Below are positions 31,533 through 39,133 of a stretch of DNA of 64,000 nt, piece after piece. The position numbers and the translations under genes were made by a program. The notes under the pieces are model-generated. The model was not told the DNA's origin and made no database searches. It saw only the letters and a program-made list of their open reading frames with translations. Positions within the stretch are counted from its first letter, which is position 1, and every line of letters starts with the position of its first letter. Origin of the DNA: Flavisolibacter amylovorans (GTDB lineage: Bacteria; Bacteroidota; Bacteroidia; Chitinophagales; Chitinophagaceae); NCBI RefSeq assembly GCF_039541815.1, contig NZ_BAABGY010000009.1, forward strand, positions 248,001 to 312,000, in the 5' to 3' direction.

Positions 31533-33032
31533 ATGGCCAAAGTCGGTAAGGTAAAACAAATCATCGGCGCCGTCGTGGACGTTCAGTTCGAAGGCAGCCT
31601 CCCCGAGATCTACAACGCATTGGAAATACAGAAAGAGAACGGCGACAAGCTCGTGCTCGAAGTGCAGACGCACCTCGGTGAGGACAGCGTGCGCACGATC
31701 GCCATGGACGGTACCGAAGGCCTCACCCGCGGTCTCGCCGTAATCGATACCGGCGGTCCGATCATGATGCCGGCTACCGACGCCGTGAAAGGCCGCCTGT
31801 TCAACGTGACCGGCGACCCCATCGACGGTCTGCCCCCGGTGCCCAAGGTCAACGGCCGCGCCATCCACGCCAAGCCCCCCAAATTCGAAAACCTGTCGAC
31901 CGCTTCCGAGATCCTCTTCACGGGTATCAAGGTAATCGACCTCATCGAGCCCTACGCAAAGGGTGGTAAGATCGGTCTCTTCGGTGGTGCCGGTGTAGGT
32001 AAGACCGTACTGATCCAGGAGCTCATCAACAACATCGCAAAAGCATACTCCGGCCTTTCCGTATTCGCAGGCGTGGGTGAGCGTACCCGCGAGGGCAACG
32101 ACCTCATGCGCGAAATGATCGAAGCCGGTATCATGAAATACGGCGAAGCCTTCAAGCACTCCATGGAAGAAGGTGGCTGGGACCTCAGCAAGGTAAACGC
32201 CGCCGAGCTTGCCGATTCGAAGGCGACCTTCGTGTTCGGCCAGATGAACGAGCCCCCGGGTGCCCGCGCCCGCGTAGCCCTCTCCGGCCTCACCATCGCC
32301 GAGTACTTCCGCGACGGCGACGGCACCGGTAAAGGCCGCGACATCCTCTTCTTCGTCGACAACATCTTCCGCTTCACCCAGGCAGGTTCCGAAGTATCGG
32401 CCCTCCTCGGTCGTATGCCCTCCGCCGTAGGTTACCAGCCCACGCTGGCCACGGAGATGGGACTCATGCAGGAGCGCATCACCTCTACCAAGAACGGTTC
32501 GATCACCTCCGTACAGGCCGTATACGTACCTGCGGATGACCTTACCGACCCCGCTCCGGCTACTACCTTCGCCCACCTCGACGCCACCACGGTACTGTCG
32601 CGTAAGATCGCCGACCTCGGTATCTACCCCGCGGTAGACCCCCTGGACTCGACCTCGCGTATCCTGATGCCGTCGGTAGTAGGCGACCTGCACTACGACA
32701 CCGCCAACCGCGTGAAGCTCATCCTCCAGCGCTACAAGGAGCTGCAGGACATCATCGCGATCCTCGGTCTGGACGAACTTTCCGACGAAGACAAGCTGAC
32801 GGTATCCCGCGCCCGTAAGGTGCAGCGCTTCCTGTCGCAGCCCTTCCACGTGGCCGAGGCCTTCACGGGTCTGAAAGGCGTGCTCGTTCCCATCGAGGAA
32901 ACGATCCGCGGCTTCAACATGATCATGGACGGTGAAGTGGACGACCTGCCCGAGGCTGCCTTCAACCTCGTAGGTACCATCGACGACGCCATCGAGAAAG
33001 GTAAGAAGCTCGTTGCACAGGCACAAGGTTAA
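31533..33032 (+). CDS. atpD: F-type ATP synthase beta subunit
   Basis: A 499-residue catalytic subunit of the F1 sector. P-loop GGAGVGKT (151-158), catalytic Glu in GVGERTREGNDL, and the family signature PAVDPLDSTS (about 366-375). The length is normal. Codon choice looks more restricted than in neighbours (many GGT, CGT and GTA codons), as expected for high expression. atpC follows; the other F0F1 genes are not here, a split layout known in Bacteroidota. The stop codon is inside an array. Confidence 0.98.
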   Translation: MAKVGKVKQIIGAVVDVQFEGSLPEIYNALEIQKENGDKLVLEVQTHLGEDSVRTIAMDGTEGLTRGLAVIDTGGPIMMPATDAVKGRLFNVTGDPIDGLPPVPKVNGRAIHAKPPKFENLSTASEILFTGIKVIDLIEPYAKGGKIGLFGGAGVGKTVLIQELINNIAKAYSGLSVFAGVGERTREGNDLMREMIEAGIMKYGEAFKHSMEEGGWDLSKVNAAELADSKATFVFGQMNEPPGARARVALSGLTIAEYFRDGDGTGKGRDILFFVDNIFRFTQAGSEVSALLGRMPSAVGYQPTLATEMGLMQERITSTKNGSITSVQAVYVPADDLTDPAPATTFAHLDATTVLSRKIADLGIYPAVDPLDSTSRILMPSVVGDLHYDTANRVKLILQRYKELQDIIAILGLDELSDEDKLTVSRARKVQRFLSQPFHVAEAFTGLKGVLVPIEETIRGFNMIMDGEVDDLPEAAFNLVGTIDDAIEKGKKLVAQAQG

Positions 33033-33119
33033 TGTGCTGATGGGGTAATGGGGTGATGGGGTAATCCTGTTGCTCGCAAGCATTACCCCATTATCCAATT
33101 ATCCCATAACCCCATTCGA
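33029..33119. repeat. paired 8-nt tandem array within atpD-atpC
   Basis: The left array, 33029-33065, includes the atpD stop codon and mixes TAATGTGC and GTAATGGG units. The right inverted array, 33081-33119, ends six bases before the atpC ATG. The loop is about 15 bp, so the mRNA would form a strong hairpin between two co-transcribed genes. Confidence 0.9.
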
Positions 33120-33124
33120 TTATT

Positions 33125-33382
33125 ATGACACTTGAAATATTGACTCCCGAGCGCAAGCTCTTCTCCGGTGAAGTGTACGGCGTGCAGATGCCGGGCATCA
33201 GCGGCTCCTTCGAGGTGCTCGACAAGCACGCGCCCCTCGTGAGCGCGCTGAAGGCCGGCCGTGTGAAGGTGCTCCGCGACCGCCAGAATCATAGCGACAG
33301 CTATGACATCCAGGGCGGCTTCGTGGAAGTGCTGAACAACAAGGTGACCGTGCTCGTTGAGGGCGCCACCGCGGTGGAGTAA
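33125..33382 (+). CDS. atpC: F-type ATP synthase epsilon subunit
   Basis: An 85-residue subunit of the F1 central stalk, with only the N-terminal beta-sandwich (MTLEILTPERKLFSGEVYG, MPGISGSFEVLDKHAPLVSAL). The C-terminal two-helix inhibitory domain of longer epsilons is absent, as is common in Bacteroidota. It follows atpD with an array hairpin in the 92-bp gap, and a terminator closes the unit. Confidence 0.95.
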   Translation: MTLEILTPERKLFSGEVYGVQMPGISGSFEVLDKHAPLVSALKAGRVKVLRDRQNHSDSYDIQGGFVEVLNNKVTVLVEGATAVE

Positions 33383-33399
33383 TGGATCAGACTATTGGA

Positions 33400-33429
33400 G
33401 AGGCCGCTTCGTAAGGAGCGGCCTTTTTC
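33400..33429 (+). terminator. rho-independent terminator of atpDC
   Basis: Stem AGGCCGCT / AGCGGCCT with a short loop and TTTTT, 18 bp after the atpC stop codon. Confidence 0.85.
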
Positions 33430-33598
33430 GTGAGCGAGTGAGCGGGTGAACGAGTGAGCGCGCAGCAGTAAACAACGAGCGGAGGCCTCAGGCCTCCGCT
33501 CGTTGTTTTTATTTGGATCGGTGTCTGATGCACAAGTATCTTAAGAAGGCGCTCACTTGCTGACTCGCTCACCCGCTCACCCGCTCACCCGCTCACCC
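33430..33598. repeat. paired 8-nt tandem array, GTGAGCGG family
   Basis: The left array, 33430-33461, begins directly after the atpC terminator. The right inverted array, 33550-33598, runs up to the YqgE stop codon. A long hairpin lies in between. Confidence 0.9.
33472..33513. terminator. long bidirectional hairpin terminator
   Basis: An 18-bp almost perfect stem (AACAACGAGCGGAGGCCT / AGGCCTCCGCTCGTTGTT) followed by T residues, between convergent atpC and the YqgE gene. Confidence 0.88.
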
Positions 33599-34149
33599 TA
33601 ATTCAGCTGCGGGTCGATCGGGAAATTGATCATCATCTCGTACTCGCCGCCAAGGTGCTTCAGGGCGTCCTTCCAGATCTCTTCCGCGTTTTCGTGGAAG
33701 ACGAGCTTGCGCGTGGCGTCCACGGTGAGCCAGGTCTTCTCGTCGAGCTCCGCCTGAAGCTGTCCCTCGCTCCAGCCCGAGTAGCCGATAAAGAAGCGGA
33801 TCATCTCCGGGTCGGCGGTGCCGCTGTTGATGAGTGCCACCACGGCGTCGAAGTCGCCGCCCCAGTATACCCCCTTCATCACCTCGATGCCACCCGTGAT
33901 CTGCTCCGGGTAGCGGTGGAGGAAGTGCACGGTATTCATCTGGACGGGACCGCCATAATACACCGGCAGCTTGTGCCCCTCGATCTCGGGAAGCAGCTCG
34001 TCGAGCGTGTTCTCATATTGCCGGTTGATCACGAAGCCGATGGCGCCATCGGCGCGGTGCTCGGTGAGCAGCACCACGGTGCGCATGAAGTTGGGGTCCT
34101 TGAGAAAGGGATCGGCGATCAGGAGGGTTCCGGGGGCAGGCGCTACCAT
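33598..34149 (-). CDS. YqgE/AlgH family protein
   Basis: A 183-residue protein of the YqgE/AlgH fold: PGTLLIADPFLKDPNFMRTVVLL, then GAIGFVINRQ, PVYYGGPVQMNTVHFLH and FIGYSGWSEGQLQAELDE (short of the full motif here). The family is widespread; proposed links to transcription or regulation of alginate synthesis are not well established. The stop codon TAG directly meets a GTGAGCGG array. Divergent from the histidine kinase gene. Confidence 0.93.
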   Translation of the reverse strand: MVAPAPGTLLIADPFLKDPNFMRTVVLLTEHRADGAIGFVINRQYENTLDELLPEIEGHKLPVYYGGPVQMNTVHFLHRYPEQITGGIEVMKGVYWGGDFDAVVALINSGTADPEMIRFFIGYSGWSEGQLQAELDEKTWLTVDATRKLVFHENAEEIWKDALKHLGGEYEMMINFPIDPQLN

Positions 34150-34236
34150 GGTTAAATGTACAGGTTAAGGGTCAAACAGGATACGTTAAACCTGTGTTGC
34201 TAACAAATTGATGCCATGAGTGCCGGCCCCGGGACC

Positions 34237-34244
34237 TATTTTTG
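34237..34244 (+). promoter_or_regulatory. -7 promoter box TATTTTTG
   Basis: An exact TAnnTTTG match upstream of the kinase gene. It overlaps a possible TTG start at 34242, so transcription would begin after that codon; this favours the GTG at 34278. Confidence 0.45.
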
Positions 34245-34277
34245 CCGCACCGGATCTTTTTCCGCATTTTTCAGGAA

Positions 34278-35612
34278 GTGAAACGAATTTTCCTCGCCAT
34301 ATTCATTCTCATCACGTTGTCTGTGGTCGGCATCATCTGGATCCAGATCTCCTGGGTCAAGAACATCATGCTGGTACAGGAGGAGCAGATCAAGCATAAT
34401 GTGCAGGACATCACCAGCCGCGTGGCCGATGAGCTCGGTGCCATCAAAGGCTCGCAGCAGCCCACGAGCGTGCGGCCCTTCCCGCTCGAGAATGCGTTTG
34501 AGATGCCGCAGAACTACGCGATCGCCCAACGCTTTACCGCCCAGGAGCTCTACGAGAAGATCCGCCTCCAGTTCATCGCCCAGAAAATGGAGAAGGTGCC
34601 CTTCGAATTCGGCATCGCCCGCATCGGAAACGGTTTCTGGGTAGAGCGGCGCTCCAACAATTTCAACGAATGGAACTCCGATACGGCCAACTATTACCGC
34701 TATGTACGCCCGATCGTGGCGCCTTCGGCCTCGGCCATGGAAAGCCTCGTGCACGACGAGCTGCTCATCCTCGTCATTCCCAGGGTAGATGAGCTGGTGA
34801 ATGTAGGCGTACGGCCGAAGATCGCGATCGCGGTGATTTTTACCCTCATCATCCTGACGGCCTTTTTCCTGACGGTCAGCACCATTTACCGGCAGAAGAA
34901 GCTCTCCGAGATCAAGAACGACTTCATCAATAACATGACGCACGAGTTCAAGACGCCGATCGCCACCATCTCGCTGGCGGTGGACGCGCTCCGCAACGAG
35001 AAGGTGCAGTCGGACCCGAAGAAGCTCTCGTACTTCAGCGAGATCATCAAGGAAGAAAACCAGCGGATGAACCGGCAGGTGGAAACCATCCTGAAAGCCG
35101 CCCTGCTCGAGCGCCAGGAGATCCAGCTCAACCGGAAGGAGCTCGACGCCCACCAGATCATCCAGGACGTGGCAGACAACTTCATGCTCCGCCTCCAGGA
35201 AAAGGGTGGTACCCTCGAGCTGAAGCTGGGCGCCGGCAATGCCCTCATCCATGCCGACGAGGTGCACTTCTCCAACCTCGTGAACAACCTGATGGACAAT
35301 GCCGTCAAATACGGTAAGGAGAATGTGCCGCCCAAGATCTGCCTCTCTACGCATTCCGACGAGAAGCGCTTCTTCCTCCGCATCGAAGACAACGGCATCG
35401 GCATGAACCGGGAAACGCTGAAGCGCATTTTCGAGCGTTTCTACCGGGCGCACACCGGCAATATCCACAATGTAAAAGGCTTCGGCCTCGGCCTCTCCTA
35501 CGTGAAGAGCGTCATCGACGCCCACCATGGCCAGATCCGCCCCGAGAGCACCCTGGGCAAGGGAAGCGTCTTTACCATCGAGCTTCCGCTGCATGATAAG
35601 GAGAAAGCGTGA
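34278..35612 (+). CDS. membrane sensor histidine kinase, orphan
   Basis: A 444-residue kinase. TM1 at about 3-25 (IFLAIFILITLSVVGIIWIQ), an extracytoplasmic sensor region of about 150 residues, TM2 at about 175-197 (IAVIFTLIILTAFFLTVSTI), then the dimerisation domain with H222 in NNMTHEFKTPIATI and an HATPase domain (NLMDNAVKYGK, EDNGIGM, GFGLGLSYVK). There is no HAMP domain. The GTG start at 34278 is chosen because the -7 box lies at 34237-34244; an earlier TTG would precede the transcription start. No response regulator gene is adjacent. The stop codon TGA lies in a GTGAGCGG array. Confidence 0.9.
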   Translation: MKRIFLAIFILITLSVVGIIWIQISWVKNIMLVQEEQIKHNVQDITSRVADELGAIKGSQQPTSVRPFPLENAFEMPQNYAIAQRFTAQELYEKIRLQFIAQKMEKVPFEFGIARIGNGFWVERRSNNFNEWNSDTANYYRYVRPIVAPSASAMESLVHDELLILVIPRVDELVNVGVRPKIAIAVIFTLIILTAFFLTVSTIYRQKKLSEIKNDFINNMTHEFKTPIATISLAVDALRNEKVQSDPKKLSYFSEIIKEENQRMNRQVETILKAALLERQEIQLNRKELDAHQIIQDVADNFMLRLQEKGGTLELKLGAGNALIHADEVHFSNLVNNLMDNAVKYGKENVPPKICLSTHSDEKRFFLRIEDNGIGMNRETLKRIFERFYRAHTGNIHNVKGFGLGLSYVKSVIDAHHGQIRPESTLGKGSVFTIELPLHDKEKA

Positions 35613-35728
35613 GCAGGTGAGCGGCAGGCCCTGCCAGCAGTACAGAAATATTACGTGAATGCGAAAAGGCAGCTAATAGGCTGCCTTTTCGCATTCACGG
35701 CTCACCTGCTCACTCGCTCACCCTTCAC
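35609..35728. repeat. paired 8-nt tandem array, GTGAGCGG family
   Basis: The left array, 35609-35624, contains the kinase stop codon; the right inverted array, 35698-35728, contains the stop codon of the convergent QueA-family gene. A perfect hairpin lies between. Confidence 0.88.
35654..35699. terminator. perfect 20-bp hairpin terminator
   Basis: CGTGAATGCGAAAAGGCAGC and its exact inverse separated by about 6 nt. The stem contains internal A/T runs. Likely ends both convergent transcripts. Confidence 0.8.
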
Positions 35729-36920
35729 GGAAGAGCAAGCTGCTGTCCCCATAGCTTAGGAAGCGATAGTCGTTGTCGAGGGCATGGCGGTACACTTTTT
35801 CCCACCCGGGGCCGATAAAGGCGGCCACGAGGAAGAGCAGGGTGGAGCGCGGCTGGTGAAAGTTGGTGACGAGCGCATCGGCCGAGCGGAAGCGGTAGCC
35901 CGGGCGGATGAGCAGGCTCGTGCGGCAGTGCAGCTCGGAAGCGCCCGTGGCGTCGAGGCGGGCTTCCAGCACCGAGAGGGCCTCCGCGTAGGAGCGGTCC
36001 CCGTCGAGGTCGTAGGCCTCCCACTGATCGAGGTTCCCGTCGAAGCCGGTGCGGCCTGCATTCTTGACGCCGAGCCAATACAGGCTTTCGAGCGTTCGCA
36101 GCGTGGTGGTGCCCACGGCCACGAGCGGGCCTTCGCGGCGCAGGTCCTGCAGCGCGGCGCGCGTCACGGTAAAGTGCTCGCCGTGCATCACGTGGCCGGA
36201 GATCGTATCCGCCTTTACCGGCTTGAAGGTGCCGGCACCTACATTGAGGGTGATGTAGCGGGGGCGGATTTCCCGGGCTGCCAATCCTTCCATCACTTCG
36301 GGCGAAAAGTGCAGGGCCGCCGTAGGCGCTGCCACTGAGCCTTCTTGCCGGGCGAAGATGGTCTGGTAGCGCTCGGCATCGGTTTCCGCGGCCGCGCGCT
36401 TGATGTAGGGCGGCAGGGGGATATTGCCCGCTACGTGCAGGATCTCGGCAAAATGATGGGAGCTGTTCCAGCGCAGCTCAATGATAAAGTCTTCCGGCTC
36501 CTTGCTGATAAAGAGCGCCTGAAGCCGCACTTCCACGCCGCCTACGGTGAGCGGCTTTTCCAAAACCAGTCCGTGCTTCCACTTGGAGGCGCCGCCCACG
36601 AGGCAGCGCCAGCGCACGCGTCCTTCGGCTCCGAGCGCCGCTGTCATTTCGGCGGGCTCGTAAGGCTCGAGGCAAAAAAGCTCGATGATGCCGCCGGTTT
36701 CCTTCTGGAAAAAAAGACGCGCCTCGATAACGCGCGTGTCGTTCAGGAAGATCCGGCCCCCCGGTGTCAAAAAGTGGGGGAGTTCGGTAAAGCGGCTGTC
36801 CGTGATCGCGCCGTTGCGGTATACCAGGAGGCGCGACGCGTCGCGGCGGGAGAGGGGCTGAGCGGCGATGCGGTGGTCGGGGAGGGGATAATCGTATTGT
36901 TCGATCAGGAGATCTTCCAT
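35718..36920 (-). CDS. queA: S-adenosylmethionine:tRNA ribosyltransferase-isomerase family
   Basis: A 400-residue protein of the QueA family, which adds the epoxycyclopentandiol ring precursor to preQ1-tRNA in queuosine synthesis. Blocks: FLTPGGRIFLNDTRVI, GSVAAPTAALHFSP, YITLNVGAGTFKPV and VTNFHQPRSTLLFLVAAFIG. It is about 45 residues longer than E. coli QueA. Bacteroidota can carry a second, longer QueA-like paralogue, and this may be that form, so the exact activity is less sure than the family. The start is the ATG at 36918-36920; the upstream frame crosses the DnaA boxes. Confidence 0.85.
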   Translation of the reverse strand: MEDLLIEQYDYPLPDHRIAAQPLSRRDASRLLVYRNGAITDSRFTELPHFLTPGGRIFLNDTRVIEARLFFQKETGGIIELFCLEPYEPAEMTAALGAEGRVRWRCLVGGASKWKHGLVLEKPLTVGGVEVRLQALFISKEPEDFIIELRWNSSHHFAEILHVAGNIPLPPYIKRAAAETDAERYQTIFARQEGSVAAPTAALHFSPEVMEGLAAREIRPRYITLNVGAGTFKPVKADTISGHVMHGEHFTVTRAALQDLRREGPLVAVGTTTLRTLESLYWLGVKNAGRTGFDGNLDQWEAYDLDGDRSYAEALSVLEARLDATGASELHCRTSLLIRPGYRFRSADALVTNFHQPRSTLLFLVAAFIGPGWEKVYRHALDNDYRFLSYGDSSLLFREG

Positions 36921-36942
36921 GCGGGTGGCGGGTTTCAGATGG

Positions 36943-37064
36943 TTATCCACATTTTCACATCGGTTATCCACGGCCTATTCACGTACCGGTGGCGGCTAAG
37001 CGCACTCCGGGGGCGTGGAACGGAGTGAAATCGGGCTTAATGGGCACTCCGTCGCTGTGGAAAA
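36943..37064. promoter_or_regulatory. cluster of three DnaA-box matches
   Basis: TTATCCACA at 36943-36951, TTATCCACG at 36964-36972, and TGTGGAAAA at 37056-37064 (reverse complement TTTTCCACA). Two match TTWTNCACA exactly and one has one mismatch. They lie in the 215-bp divergent gap between the QueA-family gene and mraZ. They could mark DnaA control of the dcw cluster or part of a replication origin. Confidence 0.5.
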
Positions 37065-37090
37065 ATTAACGACCGATCCTTTGCCAGGCA

Positions 37091-37120
37091 AAAGTGGTAA
37101 AAAGTGTTATTTTGTGTCAA
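37091..37120 (+). promoter_or_regulatory. putative MraZ operator: three 10-nt direct repeats
   Basis: AAAGTGGTAA, AAAGTGTTAT and TTTGTGTCAA in tandem, giving GTGKT cores spaced 10 nt apart, 17-40 bp before the mraZ ATG. MraZ in other bacteria binds TGGGN direct repeats with the same 10-nt spacing upstream of its own gene. The core sequence here differs, so this is inference by architecture. Confidence 0.5.
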
Positions 37121-37135
37121 TCTCTAACTCAATCT

Positions 37136-37609
37136 ATGGCAATCAGCTTTCTCGGTGAATATGAAGCGACCCTTGACGCCAAGGGTCGATTCCTGTTGCC
37201 GGCGGGCTTCAAGCGTCAGCTGCCGGAAGGCGAAGCTACGCGATTTGTCATAAACCGGGGTTTCGAGAAGTGCCTGACGCTGTACCCCGTACAGAGCTGG
37301 CAGCCGCTCTTCGACCAGATCGCCACCCTCAACGATTTCGATCCCAAGGTGCGCGAGTTCCGCCGCTTTTTCCTCAATGGCGCCATCGAGGTCGAGCCCG
37401 ATACGGCCGGCCGCATCCTGGTGCCCAACAACCTGAAGGAATATGCCGGCCTGGGCAAAGACATCGTGCTCGTGGCCGCCGTCAACAAGATCGAGATCTG
37501 GGAGCAGACCGAATACCAGAAGTTCTTTGACTCCGTATCCGCCAAGGAATTCAGCGCCCTCGCCGCTACGGTGATGGCGCCGGTAAAGCCGGGAGGGATC
37601 AATGGGTAA
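37136..37609 (+). CDS. mraZ: transcriptional regulator MraZ
   Basis: A 157-residue DNA-binding protein with two SpoVT/AbrB-like halves: FLGEYEATLDAKGRFLLPA and the second half EVEPDTAGRILVPNNLKEYA. First gene of the dcw cluster, usually autoregulating it through direct repeats upstream. The start is the ATG at 37136, at the family's conserved N-terminus. It overlaps rsmH by 8 nt, so translation of rsmH is probably coupled. Confidence 0.95.
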   Translation: MAISFLGEYEATLDAKGRFLLPAGFKRQLPEGEATRFVINRGFEKCLTLYPVQSWQPLFDQIATLNDFDPKVREFRRFFLNGAIEVEPDTAGRILVPNNLKEYAGLGKDIVLVAAVNKIEIWEQTEYQKFFDSVSAKEFSALAATVMAPVKPGGING

Positions 37610-38630
37610 AAAACGGGAATCGGCAATCGGGAATCGGGAAACCGATCGTCCCGAAAACGAAGCGCGCCCTTCAAATCAGCAGGGCGCCATTGCCGATTCC
37701 GGATTGCCGATTGCCGATGTTGTTCCCAACGCCGGATACCACATCCCCGTGCTCCTCAGCGAGGTGCTCGAAGGGCTGGCCATCCGGCCGGAAGGCACCT
37801 ACGTCGATTGCACCTTCGGGGGCGGCGGCCACAGTAGCCACATCCTGAAAGCGCTTGGCCCGAAAGGCCGCCTGCTGGTGTTCGACCAGGACGCCGACGC
37901 GGCCCGCAACGTACCCGACGACCCGCGCGTCACCTTCGTGCCGCACAACTTCCGCCACCTGAAGCGCTTCCTGCAGCTCCACGGCGCCCCCGTGGTGGAT
38001 GGCCTCCTCGCCGACCTCGGCGTGAGCTCCCACCAGTTCGACGAGGCCGGCCGCGGCTTCTCGACCCGCTTCGAGGCAAAGCTGGACATGCGCATGGACC
38101 AGCGCCAGGGCAAAACGGCGGCCGACATCCTCCAGACCTACAGCGAGGGCGAGCTGCACAAGCTGCTGGAGCAGTACGGCGAGGTCACGAATTCGAAAAC
38201 GCTGGCCCGCACCATCGTAGAAGTACGGAAGACGACGGCGATGGACACGACACTGGCCTTCCGCAACGCGGTGAGCTCCGTGGTCAAGGGCAACCCCAAT
38301 AAGTACTTCGCCCAGGTGTTCCAGGCACTGCGCATCGAAGTCAACGACGAGATGGGCGCGCTGAAGGAGCTGCTGGAAGCGGTCCCGGCGGTGCTGGCTC
38401 CCGGAGGCCGCGCGGCGATCATCACCTTCCACTCGCTGGAAGACCGGCTGGTGAAGGTGTTCTTCCGCAACGGCACGTTCGAGGCCGAAGAGGAGCATCC
38501 CTTCGAATCACGAAAGCGCGACAACCCGCTGCGCCTCGTGAACAAAAAGCCGATCGAAGCCACGGCGGAGGAACAAAAACGGAATCCGAGATCTAGGAGT
38601 GCAAAACTGAGAGTGGCAGAGAAGCTTTAG
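37602..38630 (+). CDS. rsmH: 16S rRNA (cytosine1402-N4)-methyltransferase, with array-encoded N-terminus
   Basis: A 342-residue SAM-dependent methyltransferase acting on C1402 of 16S rRNA, the same base methylated by RsmI. The family begins at about residue 46 with YHIPVLLSEVLEGL, followed by DCTFGGGGHS, LLADLGVSSHQFDEAGRGFS and FHSLEDRLVK. Residues 1-45 are extra and are translated from a pair of 7-nt arrays (ESAIGNRET and GAIADSGLPIADV). No other plausible start lies between the ATG at 37602 and the core. The mraZ overlap supports this start. Confidence 0.93.
   Translation: MGKKRESAIGNRETDRPENEARPSNQQGAIADSGLPIADVVPNAGYHIPVLLSEVLEGLAIRPEGTYVDCTFGGGGHSSHILKALGPKGRLLVFDQDADAARNVPDDPRVTFVPHNFRHLKRFLQLHGAPVVDGLLADLGVSSHQFDEAGRGFSTRFEAKLDMRMDQRQGKTAADILQTYSEGELHKLLEQYGEVTNSKTLARTIVEVRKTTAMDTTLAFRNAVSSVVKGNPNKYFAQVFQALRIEVNDEMGALKELLEAVPAVLAPGGRAAIITFHSLEDRLVKVFFRNGTFEAEEEHPFESRKRDNPLRLVNKKPIEATAEEQKRNPRSRSAKLRVAEKL
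37614..37718. repeat. translated paired 7-nt array, GAATCGG family
   Basis: The left array, 37614-37638 (GAATCGGCAATCGGGAATCG), and the inverted right array, 37685-37718 (ATTGCCGATT type), lie inside the rsmH reading frame, at codons about 5-13 and 29-39. Elsewhere the same structure occupies non-coding gaps. Confidence 0.9.
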
Positions 38631-38632
38631 CG

Positions 38633-38709
38633 ACAGGTTCAGAAGGGTTCAGGAGGGTTGGTAGAGAGCAGGATACTAATAGACTAATAAACAAATAGAC
38701 CAATAAACA
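38633..38709 (+). repeat. two tandem arrays: GGTTCAGAA (9-10 nt) and AATAGACC (8 nt)
   Basis: 38633-38660 follows the rsmH stop codon and 38676-38709 precedes ftsL. They are of different families and not inverted. The same two families occur in the same order between mraY and murD. Confidence 0.85.
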
Positions 38710-38715
38710 AAATAC

Positions 38716-39051
38716 TTGGAACAAGTACAGAACAAGAAGGAGATCGAGGTGCGCTTCCGGTGGAAGCGGATGCTGAACTACGCGAGCGTGGTGAAGCAGA
38801 TGCCGTTCTTCCTGTTCCTGGCAGCGCTGGCGGTAGTGTATATCTACAATGGCCACCTCGCCGACAAGCTGAACCGCGACATCGCCCGCACGGCGCGCGA
38901 GCTGAAGGAGCTGGAGTACGAGTACAAGACCGTGAAAGGCCAGGTGCTGTTCCAGAGCAAGCAAAGCGAGCTCGTGAAAGCCGTAGCGCCGCTGGGGCTG
39001 CAGGAGATGAACACGGCCCCTGTAGTACTGGCGGAGGAAAGTAAAAAGTAA
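38716..39051 (+). CDS. ftsL: FtsL-like cell division protein
   Basis: A 111-residue bitopic membrane protein: basic N-terminus (RFRWKRML), one transmembrane segment (about 31-45, FFLFLAALAVVYIYNG), then a coiled-coil-like helix (about 50-85). It matches the Bacteroidota FtsL form by size, topology and place between rsmH and ftsI. It would join the FtsQ-FtsB-type divisome complex. The start is TTG at 38716; no ATG lies nearby in frame before residue 19. Sequence identity to classical FtsL is low, so position carries much of the call. Confidence 0.8.
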   Translation: MEQVQNKKEIEVRFRWKRMLNYASVVKQMPFFLFLAALAVVYIYNGHLADKLNRDIARTARELKELEYEYKTVKGQVLFQSKQSELVKAVAPLGLQEMNTAPVVLAEESKK

Positions 39052-39099
39052 AAATTCAAAAAGCGTAGTACAGGCATTTTGACTTTTGACTTTTGAATT
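39039..39099. repeat. paired 7-nt tandem array, TTTTGAC family
   Basis: The left part, 39039-39062 (AAAGTAAAAATTCAAAA), overlaps the ftsL 3' end; the right part, 39078-39099 (TTTTGACTTTTGACTTTTGA), precedes ftsI. The same family recurs at 60278-60393. Confidence 0.75.
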
Positions 39100-39133
39100 C
39101 GGATCAAAGAAAAGCAACACACTAAAAGAACAC

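Noticed and set aside
34242..34277. TTG start for the histidine kinase
   Set aside because: The TTG overlaps the -7 promoter box, so it would not be transcribed. The GTG at 34278 directly precedes the first transmembrane segment.
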